DNA from: Gemmatimonadaceae bacterium
Lineage (GTDB): Bacteria > Gemmatimonadota > Gemmatimonadetes > Gemmatimonadales > Gemmatimonadaceae
Reading direction: 5' to 3'
Assembly (NCBI GenBank): GCA_025450815.1
Contig: JANWLO010000029.1
Span: 1 to 36,328, forward strand
DNA length: 36,328 nt
The notes under the pieces are model-generated. The model was given only the letters and a program-made list of their open reading frames with translations. It made no database searches and was not told the DNA's origin. Both the position numbers and the translations under genes were made by a program. Below, in pieces: positions 1-7,915 of the stretch; positions within the stretch are counted from its first letter, which is position 1, and each line of letters opens with the position of its first letter.

Positions 1-1827
1 CAGACGCTCCGCGAAACGGTACGCATCCCCGTGTTCCACGACGACCAGCACGGACCTGCAATCATCTCCGGTGCCGCGCTGCTAAATGCGCTCGAGCTCG
101 TGGACAAGGACATCGCCAACGTGCGCGTCGTCTTCTCGGGCGCGGGCGCCGCCGCTCTGTCGACGGCCGAGCACTACGTGCGGCTCGGCGTCGAGCGCGA
201 GAACATCGTGATGTGCGATCTCCATGGCGTCGTGTACGTGGGCCGCACGGTGGCGATGGATCCCTACAAGGCCCGCTTCGCCCGCAACACGGAGATGCGC
301 ACCGTCACGCAGGCGCTCGTCGGCGCCGACGTGTTCGTTGGGCTCTCGGCCGGCGGCGTGATCACGGGCGCGATGGTTGGGGCGATGGCCGAGCGTCCGA
401 TCATCTTCGCGTTGGCGAATCCGAATCCCGAGATCACGCCAGACGAGGTGCGCGCCGTGCGCGGCGACGCGATCATAGCTACGGGACGCAGCGACTATCC
501 GAATCAGGTCAACAACGTGCTCGGCTTCCCCTTCATTTTCCGCGGCGCGCTGGACGTGCGCGCTACGCAGATCAACGAGGAGATGAAGATGGCGGCGACG
601 CGCGCGCTGGCGGCGCTCGCGAAGCAGGGCGTGCCGGATAGCGTCGCGCGGTTGTACGGGCTGTCGTCGGTGAGCTTCGGGCCGGAGTACATCATTCCGT
701 ACGCGTTCGATCCGCGCGTGCTGCTCTGGGTGGCGCCGGCTGTGGCGTGGGCGGCGGTTGCGAGCGGCGTGGCAACGAGCTTCATCGATCTCGACGACTA
801 CCGCATGTCGCTCGAGACGCGGCTCGGCCGCGCGCGCGGGATCATGCGCGGAATCATGAGCCGCGCGATGCAGAGCCCCAGGCGTGTGGTGTTCCCCGAG
901 GGTGAGGATCCGAAGATCATCGAGGCCGCGCGCATCCTGATCGACGAGGGAATCGCGCAGCCGATCCTGCTAGGCAATCGCGCCGTCATCGAGCAGGTTG
1001 CGGCCGGCAGTCGTATCTCGATGGAGGACGTCGAGATCGAGGACCCCTACCTTTCCGGCCGCCGGGACGAATACGCGGAGTTCCTCTTCGCGCGCCGTCA
1101 GCGCAAGGGGATGAGTCTGGCCGAGGCGCATCAGCGGCTTTCGAACGGCAACTATTTCGGGAGCGTCATGGTCGCGCTCGGTCATGCCGACGCGCTCGTT
1201 TCCGGCGTGAACATGCACTATCCCGAGACGATTCGCCCGGCGCTGCAGGTGATCGGCGCACAGCCGGAGGTCGGAATAGTGAGCGGGCTCTACATGCTCG
1301 TGTTCGAGCGCCACGTCGTCTTCCTCGGCGACACGACGGTCAACATCGATCCGAGCGCCGAGCAGTTGGCGCAGATCGCAGAGGGGGCGGTACGGCTGGT
1401 GAGGACGTTCGGCATCGAGCCGCACGTCGCGCTGCTTTCGTTCTCGAATTTCGGTTCGGTGCAGCACGCGGAGACGAAGAAGGTCGCGCGCGCAGTGGAG
1501 CTGCTGCGCTGTCGGAACCCGTCGCTCATGGTGGACGGTGAGATGCAGGCCGACACTGCGGTTGACGAGCGCAAGCTCAAGACCATGTATCCATTCAGCA
1601 CCCTGACGGAACGCGCTAATGTGCTCATCTTTCCGAACCTGAGCGCGGGGAACATCGCCTACAAGCTGCTCGACCATCTGGGCGGCGCCACCGCGATCGG
1701 ACCGATTCTCGTCGGCATGCGTTTGCCCGTTCACGTGCTGGAGGAGGGCGCAGAGGTGCAGGACATCGTGAACATGGCGGCAGTTGCCGTCATCGACGCG
1801 CAGCAGCGCGAGCCGGAAGCGCGTTGA
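1..1827 (+). CDS. maeB: NADP-type malic enzyme fused to phosphotransacetylase-like domain (5' end outside window)
   Basis: Oxidative decarboxylation of malate to pyruvate in the cytoplasm. The reading frame is open at base 1, so the N-terminal part of the malic domain is missing. The first visible residues include the conserved VFHDDQHG motif, here followed by P rather than the more usual T. A Rossmann NAD(P)-binding domain follows, with the nucleotide loop [16 protein letters not shown]. From about base 860 to the stop the protein is a PTA_PTB domain (start [17 protein letters not shown], later [12 protein letters not shown] and [14 protein letters not shown]). This two-domain layout is that of bacterial MaeB. 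In that family the PTA part is regulatory (acetyl-CoA sensing), not a working phosphotransacetylase; this is family knowledge, not seen here. The downstream neighbour is PEP carboxykinase, so both enzymes of the malate/oxaloacetate-to-C3 branch lie together. Confidence 0.96.
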   Translation, partial: QTLRETVRIPVFHDDQHGPAIISGAALLNALELVDKDIANVRVVFSGAGAAALSTAEHYVRLGVERENIVMCDLHGVVYVGRTVAMDPYKARFARNTEMRTVTQALVGADVFVGLSAGGVITGAMVGAMAERPIIFALANPNPEITPDEVRAVRGDAIIATGRSDYPNQVNNVLGFPFIFRGALDVRATQINEEMKMAATRALAALAKQGVPDSVARLYGLSSVSFGPEYIIPYAFDPRVLLWVAPAVAWAAVASGVATSFIDLDDYRMSLETRLGRARGIMRGIMSRAMQSPRRVVFPEGEDPKIIEAARILIDEGIAQPILLGNRAVIEQVAAGSRISMEDVEIEDPYLSGRRDEYAEFLFARRQRKGMSLAEAHQRLSNGNYFGSVMVALGHADALVSGVNMHYPETIRPALQVIGAQPEVGIVSGLYMLVFERHVVFLGDTTVNIDPSAEQLAQIAEGAVRLVRTFGIEPHVALLSFSNFGSVQHAETKKVARAVELLRCRNPSLMVDGEMQADTAVDERKLKTMYPFSTLTERANVLIFPNLSAGNIAYKLLDHLGGATAIGPILVGMRLPVHVLEEGAEVQDIVNMAAVAVIDAQQREPEAR

Positions 1828-1876
1828 TCACGCGTGTCGCACTAGCCAACTCGAAACTCACTGGATCGCTGACAAT

Positions 1877-3499
1877 ATGACTACGCTTGCCGCGGCTCCC
1901 TCATCCGCAGGACGCACGGGACCGCACGACCTTTCGCATCAGGGCCTTCGCCCAAGTGGATGCGTGCACTGGAATCTCGTCGCACCGGAGCTAATTCAGG
2001 AGGCTGTACGGCGCGATGAGGGAAAGCTCGCCGACATGGGGCCATTCGTCGCGATCACGTCACCGCACACCGGGCGTTCGCCGAACGACAAGTTCATCGT
2101 GCGCGATCCGGACGTGGAGAAGGATGTCTGGTGGGGAAAGGTGAATCAGGCAATGTCACCCGAGCACTTCGACGCTCTCCACGCGGACGTACGAAAGTAT
2201 CTCGATGCGAGTGGAGATCTCTTCGTGCAGGATCTATGGTCTGGCGCCGATCCAGCGCACCAGCTATCGGTGCGATTCGTGAGCCCGAACGCGTGGCACA
2301 TGCAGTTCGTGCGCAACATGTTCCTGCGCCCCACATCGGCGGATCTGGCGTCGTTCGTTCCGGGATTTACGGTATTGCACGCCCCCGAGATGCAGGCAGA
2401 CCCAGCGCGCCATGGCACGCGGTCGACCACGTTCATCGTCCTGAGCTTCGCGAAGCGCACGATCCTGATTGGCGGCACGCGCTACGCCGGCGAGCTCAAG
2501 AAATCGATCTTCACGGTGATGCAGTACCTCATGCCCAAACAGAACGTACTCTCGATGCACTGCTCCGCGAACGTCGGCGAGCAGGGCGACACCGCTCTCT
2601 TTTTCGGGCTTTCGGGTACTGGCAAGACGACGCTCTCCGCAGACCCGCATCGCTTCCTCGTTGGCGACGACGAGCATGGCTGGAGCGATGACGGTGTGTT
2701 CAACTTCGAGGGCGGCTGCTACGCAAAGGCGATCAACCTCTCGGCGGACGGCGAGCCGGAGATCTACCGCACGACGCAGATGTTCGGGACGGTGCTGGAG
2801 AATACGGTGATCGATCCGCACTCGCGTCAGGTGGACTTCGCGGACGCGTCGATCACGGAGAACACGCGCGTCAGCTATCCGATGCACTACATCAAGCGCC
2901 ATGTCGCGGGCGCACGCGCGCGTCATCCGAGGAACGTCGTCTTCCTTACGGCCGATGCGTTCGGCGTGCTGCCGCCAATCGCGGCGCTCACGCGCGAGCA
3001 GGCGATGTACTACTTCCTGTCGGGTTACACGGCGAAGGTCGCGGGCACCGAGCGCGGCGTGAAGGAGCCGCAGGCGACGTTCAGCGCGTGCTTCGGCGCC
3101 GTGTTCCTCGTGTGGCATCCGTCGCGCTACGCGCACATGCTCGGCGCGCTGCTGCAGCGGCACGATGCGCACTGCTGGCTCGTGAACACCGGCTGGAGCG
3201 GCGGACCGTACGGCGTGGGCGAGCGGATGAAGCTCGGCCACACGCGAGCGATGGTGCGCGCCGCGCTCTCGGGTGAGCTCAACGGCGTGCCGACGACGAA
3301 GGATCCGATGTTCGGGCTCGCTGTGCCGAAGGCGATTCGCGATGTGCCGACCGCGCTTCTCTCGCCGCGCGGAACGTGGGCGGATCCCGCCGCGTACGAC
3401 GCGCAGGCTAAGACACTGGCGCAGATGTTCGCGACGAACTTCGAGCAATTTGCCGACGGAGTCGACGCATCGGTGCGGAGCGCCGGTCCGCGCGGATGA
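1877..3499 (+). CDS. pckA: Phosphoenolpyruvate carboxykinase (ATP)
   Basis: Converts oxaloacetate and ATP to phosphoenolpyruvate, CO2 and ADP, the first committed step of gluconeogenesis. From ATG 1877 it has 540 residues, the normal length for the ATP-dependent family. An in-frame extension back to 1784 would overlap maeB and has no family counterpart, so I reject it. Visible motifs are the substrate region SPHTGRSPNDKFIVRDP near residue 55, the kinase P-loop GLSGTGKT near residues 244-251, the metal-binding GDDEHGW just after it, and FEGGCYAK. The C-terminal part has NTGWSGGPYGVGERM. No strong Shine-Dalgarno is visible before the ATG. It lies 49 bases after maeB on the same strand and is probably co-transcribed. 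The 3' end is close to the start of the HD gene (13 bases). Confidence 0.97.
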   Translation: MTTLAAAPSSAGRTGPHDLSHQGLRPSGCVHWNLVAPELIQEAVRRDEGKLADMGPFVAITSPHTGRSPNDKFIVRDPDVEKDVWWGKVNQAMSPEHFDALHADVRKYLDASGDLFVQDLWSGADPAHQLSVRFVSPNAWHMQFVRNMFLRPTSADLASFVPGFTVLHAPEMQADPARHGTRSTTFIVLSFAKRTILIGGTRYAGELKKSIFTVMQYLMPKQNVLSMHCSANVGEQGDTALFFGLSGTGKTTLSADPHRFLVGDDEHGWSDDGVFNFEGGCYAKAINLSADGEPEIYRTTQMFGTVLENTVIDPHSRQVDFADASITENTRVSYPMHYIKRHVAGARARHPRNVVFLTADAFGVLPPIAALTREQAMYYFLSGYTAKVAGTERGVKEPQATFSACFGAVFLVWHPSRYAHMLGALLQRHDAHCWLVNTGWSGGPYGVGERMKLGHTRAMVRAALSGELNGVPTTKDPMFGLAVPKAIRDVPTALLSPRGTWADPAAYDAQAKTLAQMFATNFEQFADGVDASVRSAGPRG

Positions 3500-3512
3500 T
3501 CGCGGCCGGCAC

Positions 3513-4751
3513 GTGACGATCGTTCGCGATCCGCTCTGGAACAACATTCCGCTCGATGCGGACGCGATGCGGCTCGTCGATACCGCCGTCTTTCAGCGGC
3601 TGCGGTATGTTCGCCAGCTCGGCCTGGCGTTCCTGGTTTATCCCGGTGCGACGCATTCGCGCTTCGAGCATGCGCTCGGCACCTACCATCTGGCAGGGCG
3701 CACGCTTGCGCTGCTGCGCGAGCGCGGCGAGCTCGCGCGCCTGCCGGCGGACGAGTGCGCCGTGGTGCGGGCGGCGGCGTTGTTGCACGATGTGGGACAC
3801 TATCCCTTTTCTCACGCGCTCGAAGAGATCGGCGCTCTCCATCACGAGGTGGTCGCGCGGTTGCTGATCACGGAGGGCGAGGTTGCCGATGTGTTGTCGA
3901 GCACCATCGGACCCACCGCCGCGGCTCGTGCGCACGCGATCATCTGCGGCGAGAGCGACAGCCCGCGGCAGGGGCTGATCTCGGGCTCGCTCGATCTCGA
4001 CAAGATCGAGTATCTCAAGCGCGACGCGCTCATGTGCGGCGTGCCGTACGGCGAGATCGACGTCGAGCGACTCTTGCATTCTTTGACGATCGTGGAGGAT
4101 CCGGCCACCGGAGCGCCGGTGGTGGGCCTCGTGGAGAAGGGATTGGCGGCGCTCGAGTCGTTGCTCTTCGCGAAGTATCAGATGTACCGGAACGTGTACT
4201 GGCATCACGCCGTGCGCAGCGCGACCGCCATGTACAAGCGGCTGGTGGACGAAGCGCTGCGGAGCGGCGCGATCGAGGAGCGCGAACTCGCGGGCTTCAC
4301 GGACGAGGGGCTGCTGCATCGATTGGAGGAGCGCGCGCCGTCGTCGCTCATCCCGGCGCTGCGCAACCGGAGGCTGCACAAGCGGGCGTTCGAGCTCTCC
4401 GCTACTGAGCTCGAGGCGGGGCGCGGAGACTGGATCGCGGGGGATCGGGAGCGCGTGATCGCGGCGGAGGACGAGCTCGCGAGGGAGTTGGGTGTGGCGC
4501 CGGGCGCGGTGTTGCTCGACTATCCGGAGAAGCCGCGAATGCTCGGACTCGATCTTCCGGTGCGCATGAAGGGCGGCGAAGTGCGACGGCTAGGGGCGAG
4601 GGGGCTGCCGGCGGCGATCAATCTTCCTTTGCTGTCGCAGGAGCTGTACGAGTCGACGAGAGTGATGCGGGTGTTTGCGGTGGAAGGTGTGAAGGTGGAG
4701 AGGGAGAGAGTGATGGAACTGCTCGACTCGAAGGGTCCGCGCTTCTTCTAG
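3513..4751 (+). CDS. HD-domain phosphohydrolase (YwfO/SAMHD1-like, possible dNTPase)
   Basis: A 412-residue protein starting at GTG 3513. The upstream extension of the frame lies wholly inside pckA and is low complexity. The N-terminus (DPLWNNIPLD, then LVDTAVFQRLRYVRQLG and HSRFEHALG from about residue 48) matches the HD phosphohydrolases related to SAMHD1 and Bacillus YwfO. The metal-binding HD pair is at residues 92-93 in LLHDVGHYPFSHALE. The paired C-terminal motif SLDLDKIEYLKRDALMCGV, which holds the last metal-ligand Asp, is intact. Relatives hydrolyse dNTPs or related nucleotides, but the substrate here cannot be read from sequence. It follows pckA closely (13 bases) and is likely in the same transcript. 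Confidence 0.88.
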   Translation: MTIVRDPLWNNIPLDADAMRLVDTAVFQRLRYVRQLGLAFLVYPGATHSRFEHALGTYHLAGRTLALLRERGELARLPADECAVVRAAALLHDVGHYPFSHALEEIGALHHEVVARLLITEGEVADVLSSTIGPTAAARAHAIICGESDSPRQGLISGSLDLDKIEYLKRDALMCGVPYGEIDVERLLHSLTIVEDPATGAPVVGLVEKGLAALESLLFAKYQMYRNVYWHHAVRSATAMYKRLVDEALRSGAIEERELAGFTDEGLLHRLEERAPSSLIPALRNRRLHKRAFELSATELEAGRGDWIAGDRERVIAAEDELARELGVAPGAVLLDYPEKPRMLGLDLPVRMKGGEVRRLGARGLPAAINLPLLSQELYESTRVMRVFAVEGVKVERERVMELLDSKGPRFF

Positions 4752-4764
4752 GCTGAGAGCGGGA

Positions 4765-5181
4765 ATGGTTAGGATTCACCCAAAGGTCTCGATCCACCGG
4801 GTATCGAAGTCGGGTTCGTCCGCCTCTCAGTACCAGACCGTCTTTAGTACCGAGACGGGTAAAGATCTCGTCGTCGGCTACGCCATCGCGACGGCCGAGC
4901 CGGGCGAGGTTGTCAGCCTGATCCTGCAGCGTACTCCACGTTTCGAAATGCTCTTGCCGCCAGAGGAGCGAGGAGTGTTAGTCTCCCACGAAGCCCATCC
5001 TGACCGCGAGCGAGAACTGGCGACGTGCATCACCGTCAACGACCCATATGTCGACATCGAAACGACGGGTCGGGTCTATCAGATTGATTTGACCAACGTG
5101 GAGGTCGATGAGGTTGCCGATGCCCGCAGGGTGTTGCGTCGAATGCACCGGCACGGCGGATTCAGACTTGAGCTCCGATAG
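4765..5181 (+). CDS. Hypothetical protein, 138 aa
   Basis: I do not recognise this protein. It is a soluble, mixed-charge 138-residue product with no signal peptide or membrane segment. Its pattern alternates hydrophobic and polar residues (for example VVGYAIAT, VVSLILQ, GRVYQIDLTNVEV), suggesting a small beta-rich fold, and it ends in a basic helix (ADARRVLRRMHRHGG). The codons are less biased to G/C in the third position than those of the flanking genes, which hints at a different history. It lies 13 bases after the HD gene on the same strand and could be the last gene of that transcript. No purine-rich ribosome site stands out, although GAGAGCGGGA precedes the ATG. Confidence 0.7.
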   Translation: MVRIHPKVSIHRVSKSGSSASQYQTVFSTETGKDLVVGYAIATAEPGEVVSLILQRTPRFEMLLPPEERGVLVSHEAHPDRERELATCITVNDPYVDIETTGRVYQIDLTNVEVDEVADARRVLRRMHRHGGFRLELR

Positions 5182-5334
5182 CGATTGACGCTTTGAGTGT
5201 GGACGCTCGTTGCGCTCGCTTTTGTTGGACTCGTTCGGAGCTTAGCTCGGAAGGTTGCTGGCCGGCGACCTCTGAGCACAGTCTCAGGCATGTGCCGCCC
5301 CGGTGTCCATCGATTTTTCTGAGCGTGCCGCGTC

Positions 5335-5511
5335 TCACCCCGCCCCAACCTCCCGCCCCCGCGCCTCCGCCAGCTTCCGCGCGATCCCTCGATAGAACCC
5401 CGCGTCCGTTGGCTTTTCCTCCCGCTCCAGCGCCAACGCAGCCAGCTCCAACGCGTACAACAAATTCCCGAGATACAACTCGGCCAGCGTTCCCACCGTC
5501 TCTTCGGCCAT
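5335..5511 (-). CDS. Small helical protein, 58 aa, last gene of the FHA-PP2C operon
   Basis: A short coding region that is easy to miss. It starts at ATG 5511, one base after the PP2C stop codon (TAG-G-ATG), so translation is probably coupled. The product begins MAEETVGTLAELYLGNLL and ends in an Arg/Glu-rich tail (GIARKLAEARGREVGAG). It is predicted almost entirely alpha-helical and amphipathic, without signal peptide or Cys residues. Third codon positions are strongly G/C, like those of real genes around it. I do not recognise the family. Its tight coupling to a PP2C phosphatase and an FHA protein suggests a partner or regulator in phospho-signalling, which is inference from context only. 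Confidence 0.7.
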   Translation of the reverse strand: MAEETVGTLAELYLGNLLYALELAALALEREEKPTDAGFYRGIARKLAEARGREVGAG

Positions 5512-5512
5512 C

Positions 5513-6289
5513 CTACGACGCCGCGGCGCGCTCCGAGTTGGCCGCCGCCAGGTCCGCGTCCGTCGCGACGATGCGCACGACGATCGCCGTGATGTTGTCG
5601 AGCCCACCACGTCCGTTCGCCTCGGAGATGAGCGCCTCGACCACTCGCTGCGCCGTCGCGCGTGAGGAGAGCAGGTGGTGCAGCCTGCGATCATCCACCA
5701 TGCCCGTGAGCCCATCGCTCGCAACCAGGAACGTGTCGCCGCGGTGCAGCTCGCCCGTGTACGTGTCCGGCTCCACGTCGGAACCCGCGCCAACGCACCG
5801 CGTGATCACGTTGCTGTAGGGATGGTAGCGCGCCTGCTCGGGCGTGAGAAAGCCGGCGTCCACCTGCTCCTGCACGTACGAGTGGTCCTTCGTGAGCTGC
5901 GTCAGCTTGCCGTCGCGCAGCAGGTAGATGCGCGAATCGCCGACCTGGCCGATGAGATACCGGTCCTGGCCGACGATCAGAATCGAGGCGGTGGTACCCA
6001 TCCCCTGCTTGTCCACCTCGGTGAGCGTGCGCTCGTAGATCTCCAGATTCGCGCGCTTCAACGCGTCCGAGACCTTCACACTCACGTCGTCGGTCGTGAT
6101 GTCTCGAACGACTCTCAGCTCATCGGAGACTATTCTGACGGCCATGTCGCTGGCGATCTCGCCCGCCGCGTGCCCACCCATGCCATCCGCGACCACGAAC
6201 AATCCTGCCGGAGGGTCAGCGAAAAAGCTGTCCTCGTTCCCGGAGCGGACCATTCCCGTGTGCGTTCCCTGTCCAACCTCGAGCTGCAC
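5513..6289 (-). CDS. PP2C/PPM-family serine/threonine protein phosphatase (Stp type)
   Basis: A single-domain 258-residue PPM phosphatase that removes phosphate from Ser/Thr using two metal ions. All metal and catalytic motifs are present: SGNEDSF (E19, D20), VVADGMGGHAAGE (D35), MGTTAS at 97-102, QVGDSRIYLLRDG (D118), ASDGLTG (D192) and the final GLDNITAIV (D231). The start is GTG 6289, which shares one base with the TAG stop of the upstream FHA gene (TAGTG). A longer frame to 6349 would run into the FHA tail. Related phosphatases usually sit beside an FHA protein and a Ser/Thr kinase that they reverse. No kinase lies in this window. Cytoplasmic, no membrane segment. Confidence 0.95.
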   Translation of the reverse strand: MQLEVGQGTHTGMVRSGNEDSFFADPPAGLFVVADGMGGHAAGEIASDMAVRIVSDELRVVRDITTDDVSVKVSDALKRANLEIYERTLTEVDKQGMGTTASILIVGQDRYLIGQVGDSRIYLLRDGKLTQLTKDHSYVQEQVDAGFLTPEQARYHPYSNVITRCVGAGSDVEPDTYTGELHRGDTFLVASDGLTGMVDDRRLHHLLSSRATAQRVVEALISEANGRGGLDNITAIVVRIVATDADLAAANSERAAAS

Positions 6290-7491
6290 TAGTGACCTGT
6301 GAAGAAAATGAAAACGCCCGCCGCAATCAGCACCACCACGAGCAACCACACCAGTAGCGCCAACACACGCGACCTTCGCGGTGCGGACTTCGGCGGCGCA
6401 ACGGCGCGCGGCGCCCCCCGCTGTCCGGGCTGCGACACCACCGGAGTCTTCGCACCTTCAACCGGCCGGCGCGCCGCATCCACCTTGAGCGCGGCGATCG
6501 CACGCGTCTGGCTCGCGCCAGACGCAGTCCCGCCCTCCGGCACCCGAAAGATGAACTTGACGCCGCCAAAGCGCAGGTCTGGTGCGCCGATTAGTGGGGC
6601 CTCGCCCTCAATTCGCCTGCCGCCAACGTACGTTCCGTTCGTCGACCCCATGTCCACCACGTACCAACCATCCTCGCGCCGCTGCAGCTTCGCGTGCGAG
6701 TCGGACACACTCTCGTCGGACACCACTATGTCGTTATGCGCGCCGCGTCCGACGTGTGCAAGCGGTGAGCGCACGTCCATTACCGTTCCCTTCAACATCC
6801 CGGAGCTGATAACCTCGAGCGTGGCCAGCGCCGCCTTCGGAGCCGGCGCGTTGTCCGCGTAAAATCGAAACTCCTCGTCGCCGATCGTCAGCACGTCGCC
6901 GCGCCCCAACAGCGCGGGTGAGCTCGCGGGCTCGCCGTTCACCAGCACTCCGTTCGTGCTCGTATCCCGAAGAAGATAGCCTTCGGGACCGGCAGAAAGA
7001 GAGGCGTGTTTGCGCGAAACCTCCGTCGAGCCTACCACCACGTCACAGCTGGGATCACGTCCGAACACCAGCCCCCCGGCCGGCACCGGGTATTCCCGCC
7101 CGTCCACGAGCGATATCACCCGCCCGCCAGTGGAGGCCGTGGCTTTTCCCGGCGACCCGTGCGGAGCGCTCTCAGCCAACCGTACGGGCTGCACGAACTG
7201 CGTGTTTCCGGCGCGTCGATCATCGCCAAAAAAAAGCTCCCTGCCGGCGACATCGATCTTGTCGCCATGAAGCAAAGGAGCAGGCTCCGCGCCCAACGCC
7301 ACACCGTTCACCTTCACCGATCCATCGACTCGCCTGATCACCGTCGCGCCGTCCGCGCCGACGTCCAACGAGGCCGATACCTCGCCCGCTCCCGCCCCCG
7401 TCAAACGAATGCGGGCCCCTTCATTCCCTCCCACCCGATTGTCCCCGGCTACCAGCGGATATTGCTGTCCATCCAACTGTATATAGGGCAT
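6289..7491 (-). CDS. Triple FHA-domain protein with C-terminal membrane anchor
   Basis: A 400-residue protein. Residues 1-90 form a divergent FHA-like beta sandwich that keeps VNGV and a final GRELFFG strand but lacks the Ser-x-x-His core, so it probably does not bind phosphothreonine. The second FHA domain (about 123-212) has GR at 144-145, S159, H162, N180 and NG at 185-186. The third (about 225-316) has GR at 248-249, S264, H266, N285 and G286; both look able to bind phosphothreonine. A Pro/Ala-rich linker leads to one transmembrane helix (about 376-397), leaving only a few residues outside. The protein is therefore a membrane-tethered phosphopeptide reader facing the cytoplasm. It heads an operon with the PP2C phosphatase and the 58-aa protein. 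Confidence 0.92.
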   Translation of the reverse strand: MPYIQLDGQQYPLVAGDNRVGGNEGARIRLTGAGAGEVSASLDVGADGATVIRRVDGSVKVNGVALGAEPAPLLHGDKIDVAGRELFFGDDRRAGNTQFVQPVRLAESAPHGSPGKATASTGGRVISLVDGREYPVPAGGLVFGRDPSCDVVVGSTEVSRKHASLSAGPEGYLLRDTSTNGVLVNGEPASSPALLGRGDVLTIGDEEFRFYADNAPAPKAALATLEVISSGMLKGTVMDVRSPLAHVGRGAHNDIVVSDESVSDSHAKLQRREDGWYVVDMGSTNGTYVGGRRIEGEAPLIGAPDLRFGGVKFIFRVPEGGTASGASQTRAIAALKVDAARRPVEGAKTPVVSQPGQRGAPRAVAPPKSAPRRSRVLALLVWLLVVVLIAAGVFIFFTGH

Positions 7492-7528
7492 TGAGATAGA
7501 AAAGCAGGCAAGAGATGCGGGAACCCTG

Positions 7529-7545
7529 GGTAATTACCGTGTCAA
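7529..7545 (-). promoter_or_regulatory. Possible promoter element and palindrome upstream of the FHA gene
   Basis: Read on the minus strand, a consensus-like -35 TTGACA (7545-7540) is followed directly by the perfect 10-bp palindrome GGTAATTACC (7538-7529). This is about 40 bases upstream of the FHA start. No convincing -10 lies at 17 bases, so the call is tentative. The palindrome could be a regulator site. Confidence 0.25.
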
Positions 7546-7608
7546 GAAACTACGCCTCGCCCGATGTGGCGGCAAGCACGTCCGGTGCCAACATCGTTAC
7601 GTTCCATC

Positions 7609-7881
7609 ATGCCTCTCTGGCTCCACTGGATCCTGCTCGGCCTCATCGCCGGCGCACTCGCCAAGTTCCTCATGCCCGGCCGCGATCCCGCCGGATGCCT
7701 CATCACCGTCGCCCTGGGCATCGTCGGCGCATTTCTCGGCGGCTGGATCGGCTCCCACCTCGGCTGGGGCGCCGTCAGCGCAACTGGCTTCTCCGTTCGC
7801 TCGATCGCCCTCGCCACACTCGGCGCCATCGTTCTATTGCTGATAGGCCGTCTCGTCGCGCGGTTGCGCCGTCGCACTTAG
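7609..7881 (+). CDS. GlsB/YeaQ/YmgE-family small membrane protein
   Basis: A 90-residue, three-helix inner-membrane protein of the transglycosylase-associated/YeaQ family. It begins MPLWLHWILLGLIAGALAKFLMPG, carries the family hallmark GCLITVALGIVGAFLGGWIG in the second helix, and ends with a third helix and a basic tail (LVARLRRRT). Homologues are linked to general stress response; the molecular role is unknown. ATG 7609 fits the family N-terminus, while the upstream in-frame ATG at 7564 gives an unrelated leader. It is divergent from the FHA gene and lies 34 bases before uvrA. Confidence 0.9.
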   Translation: MPLWLHWILLGLIAGALAKFLMPGRDPAGCLITVALGIVGAFLGGWIGSHLGWGAVSATGFSVRSIALATLGAIVLLLIGRLVARLRRRT

Positions 7882-7915
7882 AGGGCGCCGCGTCCCGAGC
7901 CGTTAGATTTGGTCG

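Noticed and set aside
2264-3547. A 427-codon open frame on the minus strand across pckA
   Set aside because: It is antisense to a complete, motif-rich PEP carboxykinase, and its translation is Arg/His-rich low complexity, typical of GC-rich shadows.
5182-5334. Terminator between the convergent 138-aa gene and the 58-aa gene
   Set aside because: Only a 4-bp stem (AGCG-ATTGA-CGCT) with two T residues was found, too weak to call.
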